Origin: Rhodospirillaceae bacterium
GTDB taxonomy: Bacteria; Pseudomonadota; Alphaproteobacteria; Rhodospirillales; Magnetovibrionaceae
Direction of reading: 5' to 3'
NCBI GenBank assembly: GCA_029881835.1
Contig: JAOULV010000109.1
Coordinates: forward strand, 1-5,425
DNA length: 5,425 nt
In this document: positions 1 through 5,425 of the stretch, piece after piece
How positions within the stretch are numbered: position 1 is the stretch's first letter
Layout of the letters: each line of letters begins with the position of its first letter
Notes under the pieces: model-generated
What the model saw: the letters and a program-made list of their open reading frames with translations, nothing else
Database searches by the model: none
What the model was told of the DNA's origin: nothing
Translations under genes and position numbers: made by a program

Positions 1-780
1 ATCGTTGAGAGCGCTTGCCTGACGACCAAGATTACCCTCAACCTCTGCTGTTGTGCCTGCGGTTTCACGCGCTATGCGTTCTAATTCGTCCGCTTGGCGC
101 TTCAAGGTTTCGCGCACCATTTCTGTTTGTGAATTAAGCCTATCTGACCTGTGCGACATATCTACGCTAGCACCCCTTAGGGCCTCGGATGCGGTTTCAA
201 TCCGCGAGGCAGATTCTTCGGTGGCACTGGTTATTGCATTTACGCGCTTTAACAACTCTTCGCCCACACCTTCGCTACGTGCGGCAGTTTGTTCTGATAT
301 ATCAGCCAATTCTTGGGTGCGCAGATGGAATTCTTCGGCGATATCGCGCGCCTTGGATGATGTATCTTCGGCTACTTCGTTTAATTCTTCTGCGCGCAGT
401 TTAAGAATATCACCAAGCTTTTCCGCTCTGGTTGATGCTCGGTCGGTTGTGGTTGCAACTTCGTATGCCCGGCGGTGCAAAATATCACCAACGTCACGCG
501 CCCTGCTTTCGGCTTTTTCCGAGACAACGCGCAATTGTTCGGTTTGGCGCGAAAGCGCCTCGGCCACCGCTTGCGAGCGCAGGTCCGCATCTTCCGATAC
601 TTGAGAAAGCTCAAGTGCGCGGGTGCGGATTTGATCGTTGATTATTTCGGCTCTGGTTATTGCTTCGTCCGATGCCTTGCTTAGTTCGCGCGCCTGGCGT
701 GCCAAGGATTTGCTTATTTCATGAAAGCGGGTTTGCGCCCTGTCCGAAGGAAAGGTGAGTTGCCTTATTTGCCAGCGCAA
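1..780 (-). repeat. Array of 25-residue (75-base) coiled-coil units inside the partial CDS
   Basis: Residues 128-377 split without any gap into ten units of exactly 25 residues (bases 780-31), and residues 378-387 begin an eleventh. Position 1 is Leu (once Ile, once Phe), position 8 is Leu/Val/Ile/Met, and position 12 is Ser/Thr/Ala. Position 13 is acidic in nine of ten units, and position 18 is Arg or Lys in eight of ten. Position 22 is aliphatic in nine of ten units and Ala in the other. The apolar positions 1, 5, 8, 12, 15, 19, 22 step 4-3-4-3-4-3-4, which is three heptads plus a four-residue stutter per unit (7+7+11, seven turns). The DNA copies have diverged, so this is an old protein-level repeat and not a recent tandem duplication. 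Confidence 0.85.
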
Positions 781-1161
781 ATGTTCGGTTTCGCTTCGCA
801 GGGCATGGCCGCGTTCATAAAATGCTATAACCATCCACAGTAGCGCGGGCGGGGTAAGAATGCCCGCCGCCATGCCGCCAAGTTCATGAGGGAGAAGTTC
901 GAACAACAACCCCCAACCAAGCTGGTTGCCAATATACCATGCCGCCGCACCAACCCACGCGGTGGTTAAAACCGCACCAAAAATACTAGCCACACGAAAA
1001 CGCAGGAAAAAAGGTTTTTTCCAATCATCGAAATCGGTGCTCAACGATGGCGAGCCATTGGCGCTTCGTGCATCAAGGCCAGCGTCAATTAATCCGTCTA
1101 TGCCGGAAGAGGCATCGGTTTGATTGTTTGTATCCGCGCTTTCGGTTTCTTTTTTTACCAT
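1..1161 (-). CDS. Partial membrane-anchored coiled-coil protein with 25-residue repeats (TipN-like architecture, function unassigned)
   Basis: This frame is open from ATG at 1161 to the window edge, giving 387 codons with no stop, so the C-terminus is missing. An in-frame TAG at 1168-1170 fixes the start, and an AGGCAGG-like stretch just upstream is a weak ribosome site. Residues 1-47 are polar and acidic. K48, K49, R54 and R56 precede a first membrane helix (about 57-78). A short loop leads to a second helix (about 94-115), followed by E116-R117. Positive charges on both outer sides suggest that both termini are cytoplasmic. From residue 128 onward the chain is continuous predicted helix, rich in A, E, R, S and T and free of Gly-Pro breaks apart from one FPSD near 137-140. 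It repeats every 25 residues. A two-helix anchor followed by a long cytoplasmic coiled coil is the layout of the Caulobacter polarity factor TipN. That resemblance is architectural only, and the protein could instead be another scaffold or envelope protein. The reading frame is certain and the function is not. Confidence 0.9.
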   Translation of the reverse strand, partial: MVKKETESADTNNQTDASSGIDGLIDAGLDARSANGSPSLSTDFDDWKKPFFLRFRVASIFGAVLTTAWVGAAAWYIGNQLGWGLLFELLPHELGGMAAGILTPPALLWMVIAFYERGHALRSETEHLRWQIRQLTFPSDRAQTRFHEISKSLARQARELSKASDEAITRAEIINDQIRTRALELSQVSEDADLRSQAVAEALSRQTEQLRVVSEKAESRARDVGDILHRRAYEVATTTDRASTRAEKLGDILKLRAEELNEVAEDTSSKARDIAEEFHLRTQELADISEQTAARSEGVGEELLKRVNAITSATEESASRIETASEALRGASVDMSHRSDRLNSQTEMVRETLKRQADELERIARETAGTTAEVEGNLGRQASALND

Positions 1162-1215
1162 GCCTGCCTAACCACTGACTGTATGACCACCGATTGTTGG
1201 TGGCGCCCCTTTTTT

Positions 1216-1245
1216 AAAAACCCGCCCGGGGCCCCAAAGGGCGGG
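1216..1245 (-). terminator. Rho-independent terminator-like hairpin
   Basis: On the minus strand CCCGCCC (1245-1239) pairs with GGGCGGG (1227-1221) across an 11-base loop that itself contains GGGGCCCC. The stem is followed at once by TTTTT (1220-1216). The T-run is short and followed by A6. It could end the SDR transcript, whose stop codon is 226 bases upstream. Because a promoter candidate lies between that stop and the hairpin, it could equally act as an attenuator in the leader of the coiled-coil gene. The plus strand has no T-tract after the stem, so it is not bidirectional. Confidence 0.6.
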
Positions 1246-1267
1246 AAGCGTGCTTGCGATTGATGAT

Positions 1268-1295
1268 AATATACCTGCTATATATTAGCGGTAAA
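1268..1295 (-). promoter_or_regulatory. Possible sigma-70-type promoter for the coiled-coil gene
   Basis: On the minus strand TTTACC (1295-1290) and TATATT (1273-1268) are separated by 16 bases. They match the -35 and -10 consensus at four and five of six positions. Transcription would start near 1261 and give a leader of about 100 bases that includes the 1216-1245 hairpin. The segment is A+T-rich, so chance matches are likely. Confidence 0.25.
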
Positions 1296-1323
1296 TAGCG
1301 ACCAAACACCATATATTGTGTAT

Positions 1324-1347
1324 TTTTATGGTTTTTTGACCATAAAA
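1324..1347. repeat. 9-bp A+T-rich palindrome with a 6-base spacer
   Basis: TTTTATGGT (1324-1332) and ACCATAAAA (1339-1347) are perfect reverse complements around TTTTTG. It lies within the A+T-rich segment, 9 bases from the nearest DnaA-box-like site. It may be an operator for a dimeric regulator or part of a melting region. It has no T-tract arrangement typical of a terminator stem. Confidence 0.6.
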
Positions 1348-1356
1348 TAGGTGATT

Positions 1357-1409
1357 TGTGAACAACTTAGCCCAATGCATGTGGATAACCGCCCATTGCC
1401 TGTGGATTA
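1357..1409 (-). promoter_or_regulatory. Cluster of three DnaA-box-like nonamers
   Basis: Read on the minus strand, 1388-1380 is TTATCCACA, an exact match to the classical DnaA box. TAATCCACA (1409-1401) and TTGTTCACA (1365-1357) each differ from the TTATNCACA consensus at one position. All three face the same way and their starts are 21 and 23 bases apart, about two helical turns. The A+T-rich stretch lies immediately on the 1355-1261 side. Such an arrangement is seen in replication origins and in DnaA-regulated promoters. The match is direct sequence evidence and the role is inferred. Confidence 0.5.
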
Positions 1410-1423
1410 AGGGCGGATAAGGG

Positions 1424-1477
1424 GTTTTGATGGTTTTCGTGGAATCGTAAGCCCGGCAAAATGAAGGGCATCAAAAC
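1424..1477. repeat. Inverted repeat spanning the SDR stop codon
   Basis: GTTTTGATG (1424-1432) and CATCAAAAC (1469-1477) are perfect 9-base reverse complements separated by 36 bases. The second arm includes the SDR stop codon (1471-1473). In the transcript this could close a long stem-loop that protects the 3' end. The wide loop and absence of a T-run argue against an intrinsic terminator. Confidence 0.4.
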
Positions 1478-2211
1478 ATGTGCTGGCCGCCGGTCACCCA
1501 TATTTCGGTTCCGGTTACATAATTCGAATCTTCCGAACAAAGATAATAAACCGTTGTCGCCACATCACGCGGACTGCCCATTCGTTCCAGCGGAATACGC
1601 GGAATTAGTGCTTCGTATTCGGGTTGTATCATTGATGTTTCAATTTCCCCCGGCGCAACCGCATTTACCCGTACATCAAGATCGGCAAATTCATTTGCCA
1701 TTTCACGGGTAAGCGCACTTAGCGCTGCCTTGGAAATTGAATATGCCGAACCGGCAAAAGGATGGATTGAATGTCCGGCAATCGACGTAATGTTGACAAT
1801 CGCGCCCTTTCCTTTGTGCAATTCGCTGGCAAACCCGCGCGAAAGCCTGAGGGCGGCAAAGAAATTTATTTCAAATACTTCATGCCATGCGTCTATGTCG
1901 CCGTTAAGACAGCCAAGGCGCTCTTTGTACGGGGTTTTGGGTGAAAGCCCGGCATTGTTGACCAGTGCGTGAAGTGGCGCACCGTTTAATGCCGCAACCG
2001 CTTTGGAAATAAAATTATTTATGCTTTCTGGTTGGGAAAGGTCGGTTGGAATGTGGGTTGTCCAATTTGGATCACGCTTGCATTCATCTGGAACGTCTTC
2101 ACGCGAACAAGTTATTATGTTCCACCCCCGCTCCATAAATAATGTTGCCGTGGCGTGACCAATACCGCGCGATGCGCCGGTTATGATTACTGTTTTTTTA
2201 TCTTTTTCCAT
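1471..2211 (-). CDS. Short-chain dehydrogenase/reductase (classical SDR, FabG-like)
   Basis: This is an NAD(P)H-dependent cytosolic oxidoreductase with a Rossmann fold. From ATG at 2211 it has 246 residues, a normal length for classical SDRs. The motifs are in order: cofactor loop TGASRGIG (11-18), a CSRE turn after the second strand (35-38) whose Arg suggests NADP(H), NNAG (85-88), then active-site N116, S143, Y157 and K161, and the PG turn (187-188). Ser to Tyr is 14 residues, one more than the 13 of FabG. The C-terminus ends VTGGQHMF. A GTG at 2241 in the same frame adds ten residues and has a weak GGAAA nearby; I prefer the ATG because it places the cofactor loop at the usual distance from the start. 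It lies 56 bases (26 from the GTG) after the kinase/ATPase gene and is probably co-transcribed. The substrate cannot be read from the sequence, so a fabG name is not justified. Confidence 0.92.
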   Translation of the reverse strand: MEKDKKTVIITGASRGIGHATATLFMERGWNIITCSREDVPDECKRDPNWTTHIPTDLSQPESINNFISKAVAALNGAPLHALVNNAGLSPKTPYKERLGCLNGDIDAWHEVFEINFFAALRLSRGFASELHKGKGAIVNITSIAGHSIHPFAGSAYSISKAALSALTREMANEFADLDVRVNAVAPGEIETSMIQPEYEALIPRIPLERMGSPRDVATTVYYLCSEDSNYVTGTEIWVTGGQHMF

Positions 2212-2267
2212 GTTCGTGAAGTTAGGGCAAAACGACCCCACTTTCCAGTGGTGAATATGAAGAAACC

Positions 2268-3818
2268 CTACAAACCTAATATTTCACTGCATCTGCTATC
2301 GGTTTGTTCACGCGAACCAGAGCTAACAACAACATCCCAGCCAATTTCGCCTACATCGTAGCTTAATTGCTCTCGCACCACGCTGGCATCCGCATCGGAT
2401 GCGTTGTTGACCCTTTTTGTGACCCGGGCTTGCATTATATCGGGGTCTGCTTTTAGCCACATACCCACAAATGGAACACCCACATCTTTGGCAACGGCTT
2501 CAATTGCCGCGCGTTGTGCGGGGTCGGCAAATACGCAATCGGCTATTACCGAATGACCGCCAAGAAGTGTTGCGCGGGCTTCATCATACACGGCTTTGTA
2601 TGTTTTTTCGGTCATTTTGCTGGTGTATCCGCTTTCATCCAGACGATCGAGCGGATGCACGCCTGCTATGCGCTTTCTTATAACATCGCTTCTAAGAACC
2701 CGGGCGCCCGGGCGGGAGCCTATCTGTGGGGCAATAGATCTTGCGACGCGCGATTTACCGCTACCTGAAAGCCCGCCAACCGCGATCAATCGCGGTGGTG
2801 GGGGCGAAAGGTAATCAAGCGCCATTTGCAAATATTCTTTGGCATTTTTCTTTAATGGCTCCACCGCCAAAGCGTCTGATGTACTGCCTGCAAGCGTTAG
2901 CGCAACATGGGACCGTATGGTCGCGCGCACCGATAAAAAAAGCGGAAGTGTGGCCAAACCCCAAGAAGAACCAGTTATATCCATATAACGATTCATGACA
3001 ATATTGGCCAAATCGCCCCTAGCGATATGTTCCAAATCCATCAACAAAAAAGCAAGGTCGTAAAGAACATCAATAATATTAAGGTTTTCATTAAATTCAA
3101 TTGCATCAAAAAGTGTCGGTACGCCGTCAAGCAACACAATATTACCAAGATGCATATCGCCATGACAAAACCTGACGCAACCGCCACCTCGCCTGTTTTC
3201 AAGCAGCGATGAAATATCATCAAGTTTCGAAATAGATTTTTCGATAAGCTGGTTTATTTTTTTCTTATCTAAAATATCACCGCCATTTTCGGCAAAGGCC
3301 TTTGCGTTTCCTTCGATAATTAATGCAATTCCGGTTCGCCCACCACCGTCGGTTCTGGCCTCGGCGCCAGCATGAAAGGTAGCAATGTTATCGGCCAGTT
3401 GCTCCATCAAAAAACGGTCAATGTTTCCTTCGCTGGCCAGATTACTAAGCAGCATGGCTTCATCAAAACTGTTCATTTCAACCAGCCAATCAACAACCTT
3501 CCCGTTTCCACCAACCGCAAGATTGCCGTTCTGTTCGCGGGTAACAGGTTTTGCGCCAATGTAAATGCCGGGTGCGGTGCGTTTGTTAATAAATACCTCA
3601 GCCAGGCAATAGCGATGGCGCAGATCAACAGTAGAAAAATCAAGATAAGGGAGCTTCACCGCGCGTTTTAATTTAAAGGTGCGTTTTTCACCGATAAAAA
3701 TCTCGGATATGTGGGTTTCCCTGCGGGCAACGCTTTTACTTCCATCAGAAAATGCTGCTGTGGTGGAAAGAAATGAAATAATTTCTGACTGGTCTTCGGT
3801 TATCATGGCTACCATCAT
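2268..3818 (-). CDS. Bifunctional aminoglycoside-phosphotransferase-like / P-loop ATP-binding protein
   Basis: This is a 516-residue fusion of a kinase-like domain and a P-loop kinase-like domain. The first half carries a K49-L-K51 motif in the position of the ATP-contacting lysine, followed by KLPYLDFS (55-62), a catalytic loop HGDMHLGN (219-226) with D221 and N226, and the metal-binding aspartate D238 in LFDAIEF. After a linker with PPPP (339-342), the second half begins with Walker A GGLSGSGKS (348-356), then RSD (376-378) and IADCVFADPAQR (425-436), as in adenylylsulfate-kinase or gluconate-kinase-like P-loop proteins. An in-frame TAA at 3852-3854 bounds the start. ATGs at 3818, 3815 and 3806 all fit and no clear Shine-Dalgarno separates them. 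The whole protein matches the widespread COG2187/COG0645 fusion, whose substrate is unknown to me. The name does not imply antibiotic resistance. It sits between the metal pump gene and the SDR gene. Confidence 0.92.
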   Translation of the reverse strand: MMVAMITEDQSEIISFLSTTAAFSDGSKSVARRETHISEIFIGEKRTFKLKRAVKLPYLDFSTVDLRHRYCLAEVFINKRTAPGIYIGAKPVTREQNGNLAVGGNGKVVDWLVEMNSFDEAMLLSNLASEGNIDRFLMEQLADNIATFHAGAEARTDGGGRTGIALIIEGNAKAFAENGGDILDKKKINQLIEKSISKLDDISSLLENRRGGGCVRFCHGDMHLGNIVLLDGVPTLFDAIEFNENLNIIDVLYDLAFLLMDLEHIARGDLANIVMNRYMDITGSSWGLATLPLFLSVRATIRSHVALTLAGSTSDALAVEPLKKNAKEYLQMALDYLSPPPPRLIAVGGLSGSGKSRVARSIAPQIGSRPGARVLRSDVIRKRIAGVHPLDRLDESGYTSKMTEKTYKAVYDEARATLLGGHSVIADCVFADPAQRAAIEAVAKDVGVPFVGMWLKADPDIMQARVTKRVNNASDADASVVREQLSYDVGEIGWDVVVSSGSREQTDSRCSEILGL

Positions 3819-3863
3819 AGCCGGGCCGGACGCTACCTGTAACCCGTTAATTTAAAACAGTTT

Positions 3864-3888
3864 ATTATAGTTATAAGTTAGTTTTCAA
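3864..3888 (-). promoter_or_regulatory. Possible promoter for the kinase/ATPase gene
   Basis: On the minus strand a perfect TATAAT (3869-3864) lies in the 59-base gap after the efflux gene, about 45 bases before the ATG at 3818. The best upstream hexamer, TTGAAA (3888-3883), is only 13 bases away, which is too short for a standard promoter, and nothing convincing lies at 17. The -10 is good and the -35 is doubtful, so read-through from pdxH-fieF remains possible. Confidence 0.25.
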
Positions 3889-4813
3889 ACGCTACTTGTT
3901 CATCTGCGCCATGGGGATCTTGGTGGGTAAGAACCTCGGCGCGGGGAAATTCTTTTTCAATCATGTGCATTACCTCTTCGGCAATATCGTGGGCGCGAAC
4001 AAGGGTAATGTTGGGATCCATTTCTAAGTGTAGCTGAATAAACATATCGCTTCCCGATGAACGGGTGCGCAAATCGTGTATGTCTAAAACATCCTTGTGT
4101 GATACGGCAATATCGCGAATTTTAGCCCGATCTTCTTCCGGCAATTCGCGATCCATTAAAACGTGGTATGCCTCAATCCCTATTTCATAAGCACCATGAA
4201 GAATGTAACCGGCAATACCAATTGCAAACAACGGGTCGGCTATTCCCCAATTAAATCTGCTTACCAGAAATAACGACAATATGACGCTGATATTTACCAA
4301 TATATCCATTTTATAATGGGTTGAATCCGCAGCGATTGCCAATGAGCCGGTTTTTTTAGCGACGTAGCGCTGAAAAATTACCAGACCCAGTGTCGCGACA
4401 ATGGAAATAGCCATAACCCAGTACCCCATCGCAATGCTTTCAATAATGCGGGGATGAAATATGCGGTCAAATGCTTCAATAACCAAAAACATCGCCGAAC
4501 CGGAAATGAATGCCGACTGGGCAAGGCCCGCCAATGCCTCTGCCTTGCCGTGACCGAAGCGGTGCTCTTCATCGGCTGGTTGCAGTGCATGGCGTATGGC
4601 GAAAAGATTAACCGTTGATGCGGCAACGTCCAAAAGTGAATCAATCATTGTGGAAAGCAGGCTGATCGAATCTGTCATTATCCATGCGACAAATTTTATC
4701 GACACAAGTGAACCAGCAACCGCAACCGCAACATACGTTGCCAAACGCATCAACCTTTTGTTGTCTTCGCGGCTAGCAGACATATTTTTATGATGGTCTG
4801 TATGATTGTGCAT
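3878..4813 (-). CDS. fieF: Cation diffusion facilitator, FieF/YiiP type (Zn/Fe/Cd efflux)
   Basis: This inner-membrane proton-coupled exporter removes divalent metals (zinc, ferrous iron, cadmium) from the cytoplasm as a homodimer. The 311 residues cover six membrane helices (about 25-185) and a cytoplasmic metal-binding domain. As I recall E. coli YiiP, its metal sites align with a constant offset: site A is D58, D62, H166 and D170; site B is D81, H84 and H88; and the cytoplasmic site is H246, H262, H275, H297 and D299. The stretch from LQPADEEH through FGHGKAEALA is characteristic of FieF. The D-D/H-D pattern of site A fits zinc-type selectivity better than the manganese-type DxxxD variants. 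The N-terminus MHNHTDHHKN has four histidines in the first eight residues and may bind metal. The ATG at 4813 is 11 bases after the pdxH stop, so translational coupling is likely. A second ATG at 4783 would drop the His-rich tail. No metal-responsive site is recognisable upstream. Confidence 0.95.
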   Translation of the reverse strand: MHNHTDHHKNMSASREDNKRLMRLATYVAVAVAGSLVSIKFVAWIMTDSISLLSTMIDSLLDVAASTVNLFAIRHALQPADEEHRFGHGKAEALAGLAQSAFISGSAMFLVIEAFDRIFHPRIIESIAMGYWVMAISIVATLGLVIFQRYVAKKTGSLAIAADSTHYKMDILVNISVILSLFLVSRFNWGIADPLFAIGIAGYILHGAYEIGIEAYHVLMDRELPEEDRAKIRDIAVSHKDVLDIHDLRTRSSGSDMFIQLHLEMDPNITLVRAHDIAEEVMHMIEKEFPRAEVLTHQDPHGADEQVAFEN

Positions 4814-4824
4814 TTAATTATTTC

Positions 4825-5418
4825 TCATGGATAGATGCGCTTGCTTGCCCATCCACTATTGTTTTTTTCAAACACCACACGTTCGTGCAGGCGGAACGGG
4901 CGGTCGGCCCAAAATTCTATTCTTTGCGGTATTATGCGAAAGCCCGACCAAAAATCGGGTCGGGGAATATCGCCAACGGCAAACTTGAGCGCAAATTTTG
5001 CCACCCTTGCCTCCAGCTCAAACATTCCTTCTAAGGGTTGTGATTGTTTTGATGCCCACGCCCCAATACGTGAATCGCGCGGACGGGATGCAAAATATTC
5101 ATCAGCCTCAACATCGCTTACCATTTCAACCGCGCCGTTTATGCGCACCTGCCGGCGCAGGCTTTTCCAGTGAAATACCAGCGCACCAACCGGGTTTAGC
5201 TGCAAATCGACCGCCTTGTCGGACCCAAGGTTGGTGTAAAATACAAAACCGCGCTCATCCACGCCTTTTAACAACACCATCCGTGCCGCAGGCATGCCGT
5301 CCGCCCCCACTGTTGCCAAGGTCATGGCGCTGGGGTCGTTGGGTTCGCTCTTTTCGGCCTCAGCCAGCCATTGCTCAAACAGCCTTATGGGGTCTTCGTT
5401 GGTGGGGATTGAGTTCAT
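4825..5418 (-). CDS. pdxH: Pyridoxine/pyridoxamine 5'-phosphate oxidase
   Basis: This FMN-dependent cytosolic homodimer oxidises pyridoxine 5'-phosphate and pyridoxamine 5'-phosphate to pyridoxal 5'-phosphate with O2. It is the last step of DXP-dependent vitamin B6 synthesis and part of salvage. The 197 residues are complete and slightly shorter than E. coli PdxH (218), the difference being at the N-terminus. FMN-binding segments are visible at RMVLLKG (46-52), FYTN (60-63), SDKA (66-69) and FHWKSLRRQVR (82-92). Substrate-phosphate residues Y108, R112 and S116 lie in YFASRPRDS (108-116), and R176 and H178 lie in RLHER (176-180). The C-terminal signature is present as IEFWADRPFRLHER, with Ala171 where E. 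coli has Gln. The protein ends in RIYP as usual for the family. Only seven bases lie upstream of the ATG at 5418, so its ribosome site and promoter are outside the window. It heads the gene group, with fieF 11 bases downstream. Confidence 0.97.
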   Translation of the reverse strand: MNSIPTNEDPIRLFEQWLAEAEKSEPNDPSAMTLATVGADGMPAARMVLLKGVDERGFVFYTNLGSDKAVDLQLNPVGALVFHWKSLRRQVRINGAVEMVSDVEADEYFASRPRDSRIGAWASKQSQPLEGMFELEARVAKFALKFAVGDIPRPDFWSGFRIIPQRIEFWADRPFRLHERVVFEKNNSGWASKRIYP

Positions 5419-5425
5419 ATATATG

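Larger units (their letters stand above)
1162..1470. other. 309-base intergenic region with regulatory or origin-like elements
   Basis: No convincing coding frame is present on either strand. Reading down the minus strand from the SDR stop codon, it contains an inverted repeat (1424-1477), three DnaA-box-like nonamers (1357-1409), an A+T-rich stretch (1261-1360, 30 G/C in 100 bases by hand count) with a 9-bp palindrome, a possible promoter (1268-1295), and a GC-rich hairpin with a T-tract (1216-1245). A small CCACC/GGTGG inverted repeat (1187-1203) lies just before the start of the coiled-coil gene. The density of signals suggests a control region for that gene, or an origin-like locus. Confidence 0.7.

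Noticed and set aside
53..604. A 183-codon open frame on the plus strand, rich in Ser, Arg and Ala
   Set aside because: It lies antisense to the repeated coiled-coil frame on the minus strand, and its length follows from the periodic, stop-poor composition of that gene. It has no ribosome site and no recognisable domain.
381..614. A 77-codon open frame on the minus strand
   Set aside because: It is an out-of-phase shadow of the partial coiled-coil gene, which reads through the same bases in another frame with clear 25-residue periodicity.
1406..1420. A CtrA-type site (TTAA-N7-TTAA) in the intergenic region
   Set aside because: TTAA at 1407-1410 is followed seven bases later by TAAG and not TTAA, so the second half-site fails.
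2268..3818. An aminoglycoside-resistance gene
   Set aside because: The APH-like fold is shared by many small-molecule kinases. Fusion to a P-loop domain and the chromosomal metabolic context fit the uncharacterised bifunctional family, and nothing mobile or resistance-related is nearby.
4814..4824. A metal-responsive riboswitch or operator before fieF
   Set aside because: Only 11 bases separate it from pdxH, which is too short for a riboswitch, and no dyad is present there.
1..5425. CRISPR array, tRNA, rRNA, insertion sequence or phage genes
   Set aside because: I saw no spaced identical DNA repeats, no tRNA-like clover-leaf with a TTCGAATC-type arm in context, no rRNA segments, no transposase motifs and no terminal inverted repeats. 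The only array is at protein level inside one gene.

Overview
The window looks like a piece of an alphaproteobacterial chromosome. The pdxH and cation-efflux proteins, an aminoglycoside-phosphotransferase/ATPase fusion and an SDR ending in GGQHMF all have an alphaproteobacterial look, with Rhodospirillales-like relatives most likely. This is judged from remembered families, not a search. Every gene I can support lies on the minus strand, so the order of transcription is from high to low coordinates.

Layout in transcription order: pdxH (5418-4825), the PLP-forming oxidase; 11 bases later a FieF-type zinc/iron efflux pump (4813-3878); a 59-base gap with a possible promoter; a two-domain kinase-like protein (3818-2268); and a short-chain dehydrogenase (2211 or 2241 to 1471). 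These four form one or two transcription units and are ordinary metabolic or homeostasis genes. No shared pathway is evident beyond co-localisation.

A 309-base gene-free stretch (1162-1470) follows. It holds three similarly oriented DnaA-box-like nonamers (one perfect), a 100-base segment that is 70% A+T by hand count, a 9-bp palindrome, a possible promoter and a GC-rich hairpin followed by T5 on the minus strand. It could be a DnaA-controlled promoter region or a replication-origin-like locus.

The last gene starts at 1161 and runs out of the window at base 1 without a stop. Its visible 387 residues are an acidic N-terminus, two membrane helices and then a long helical rod built from exact 25-residue units (ten full units and the start of an eleventh). 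The architecture resembles cell-pole or cell-envelope coiled-coil proteins such as Caulobacter TipN, but I cannot assign it. This gene and the DnaA-box region upstream of it are the most interesting part of the window.
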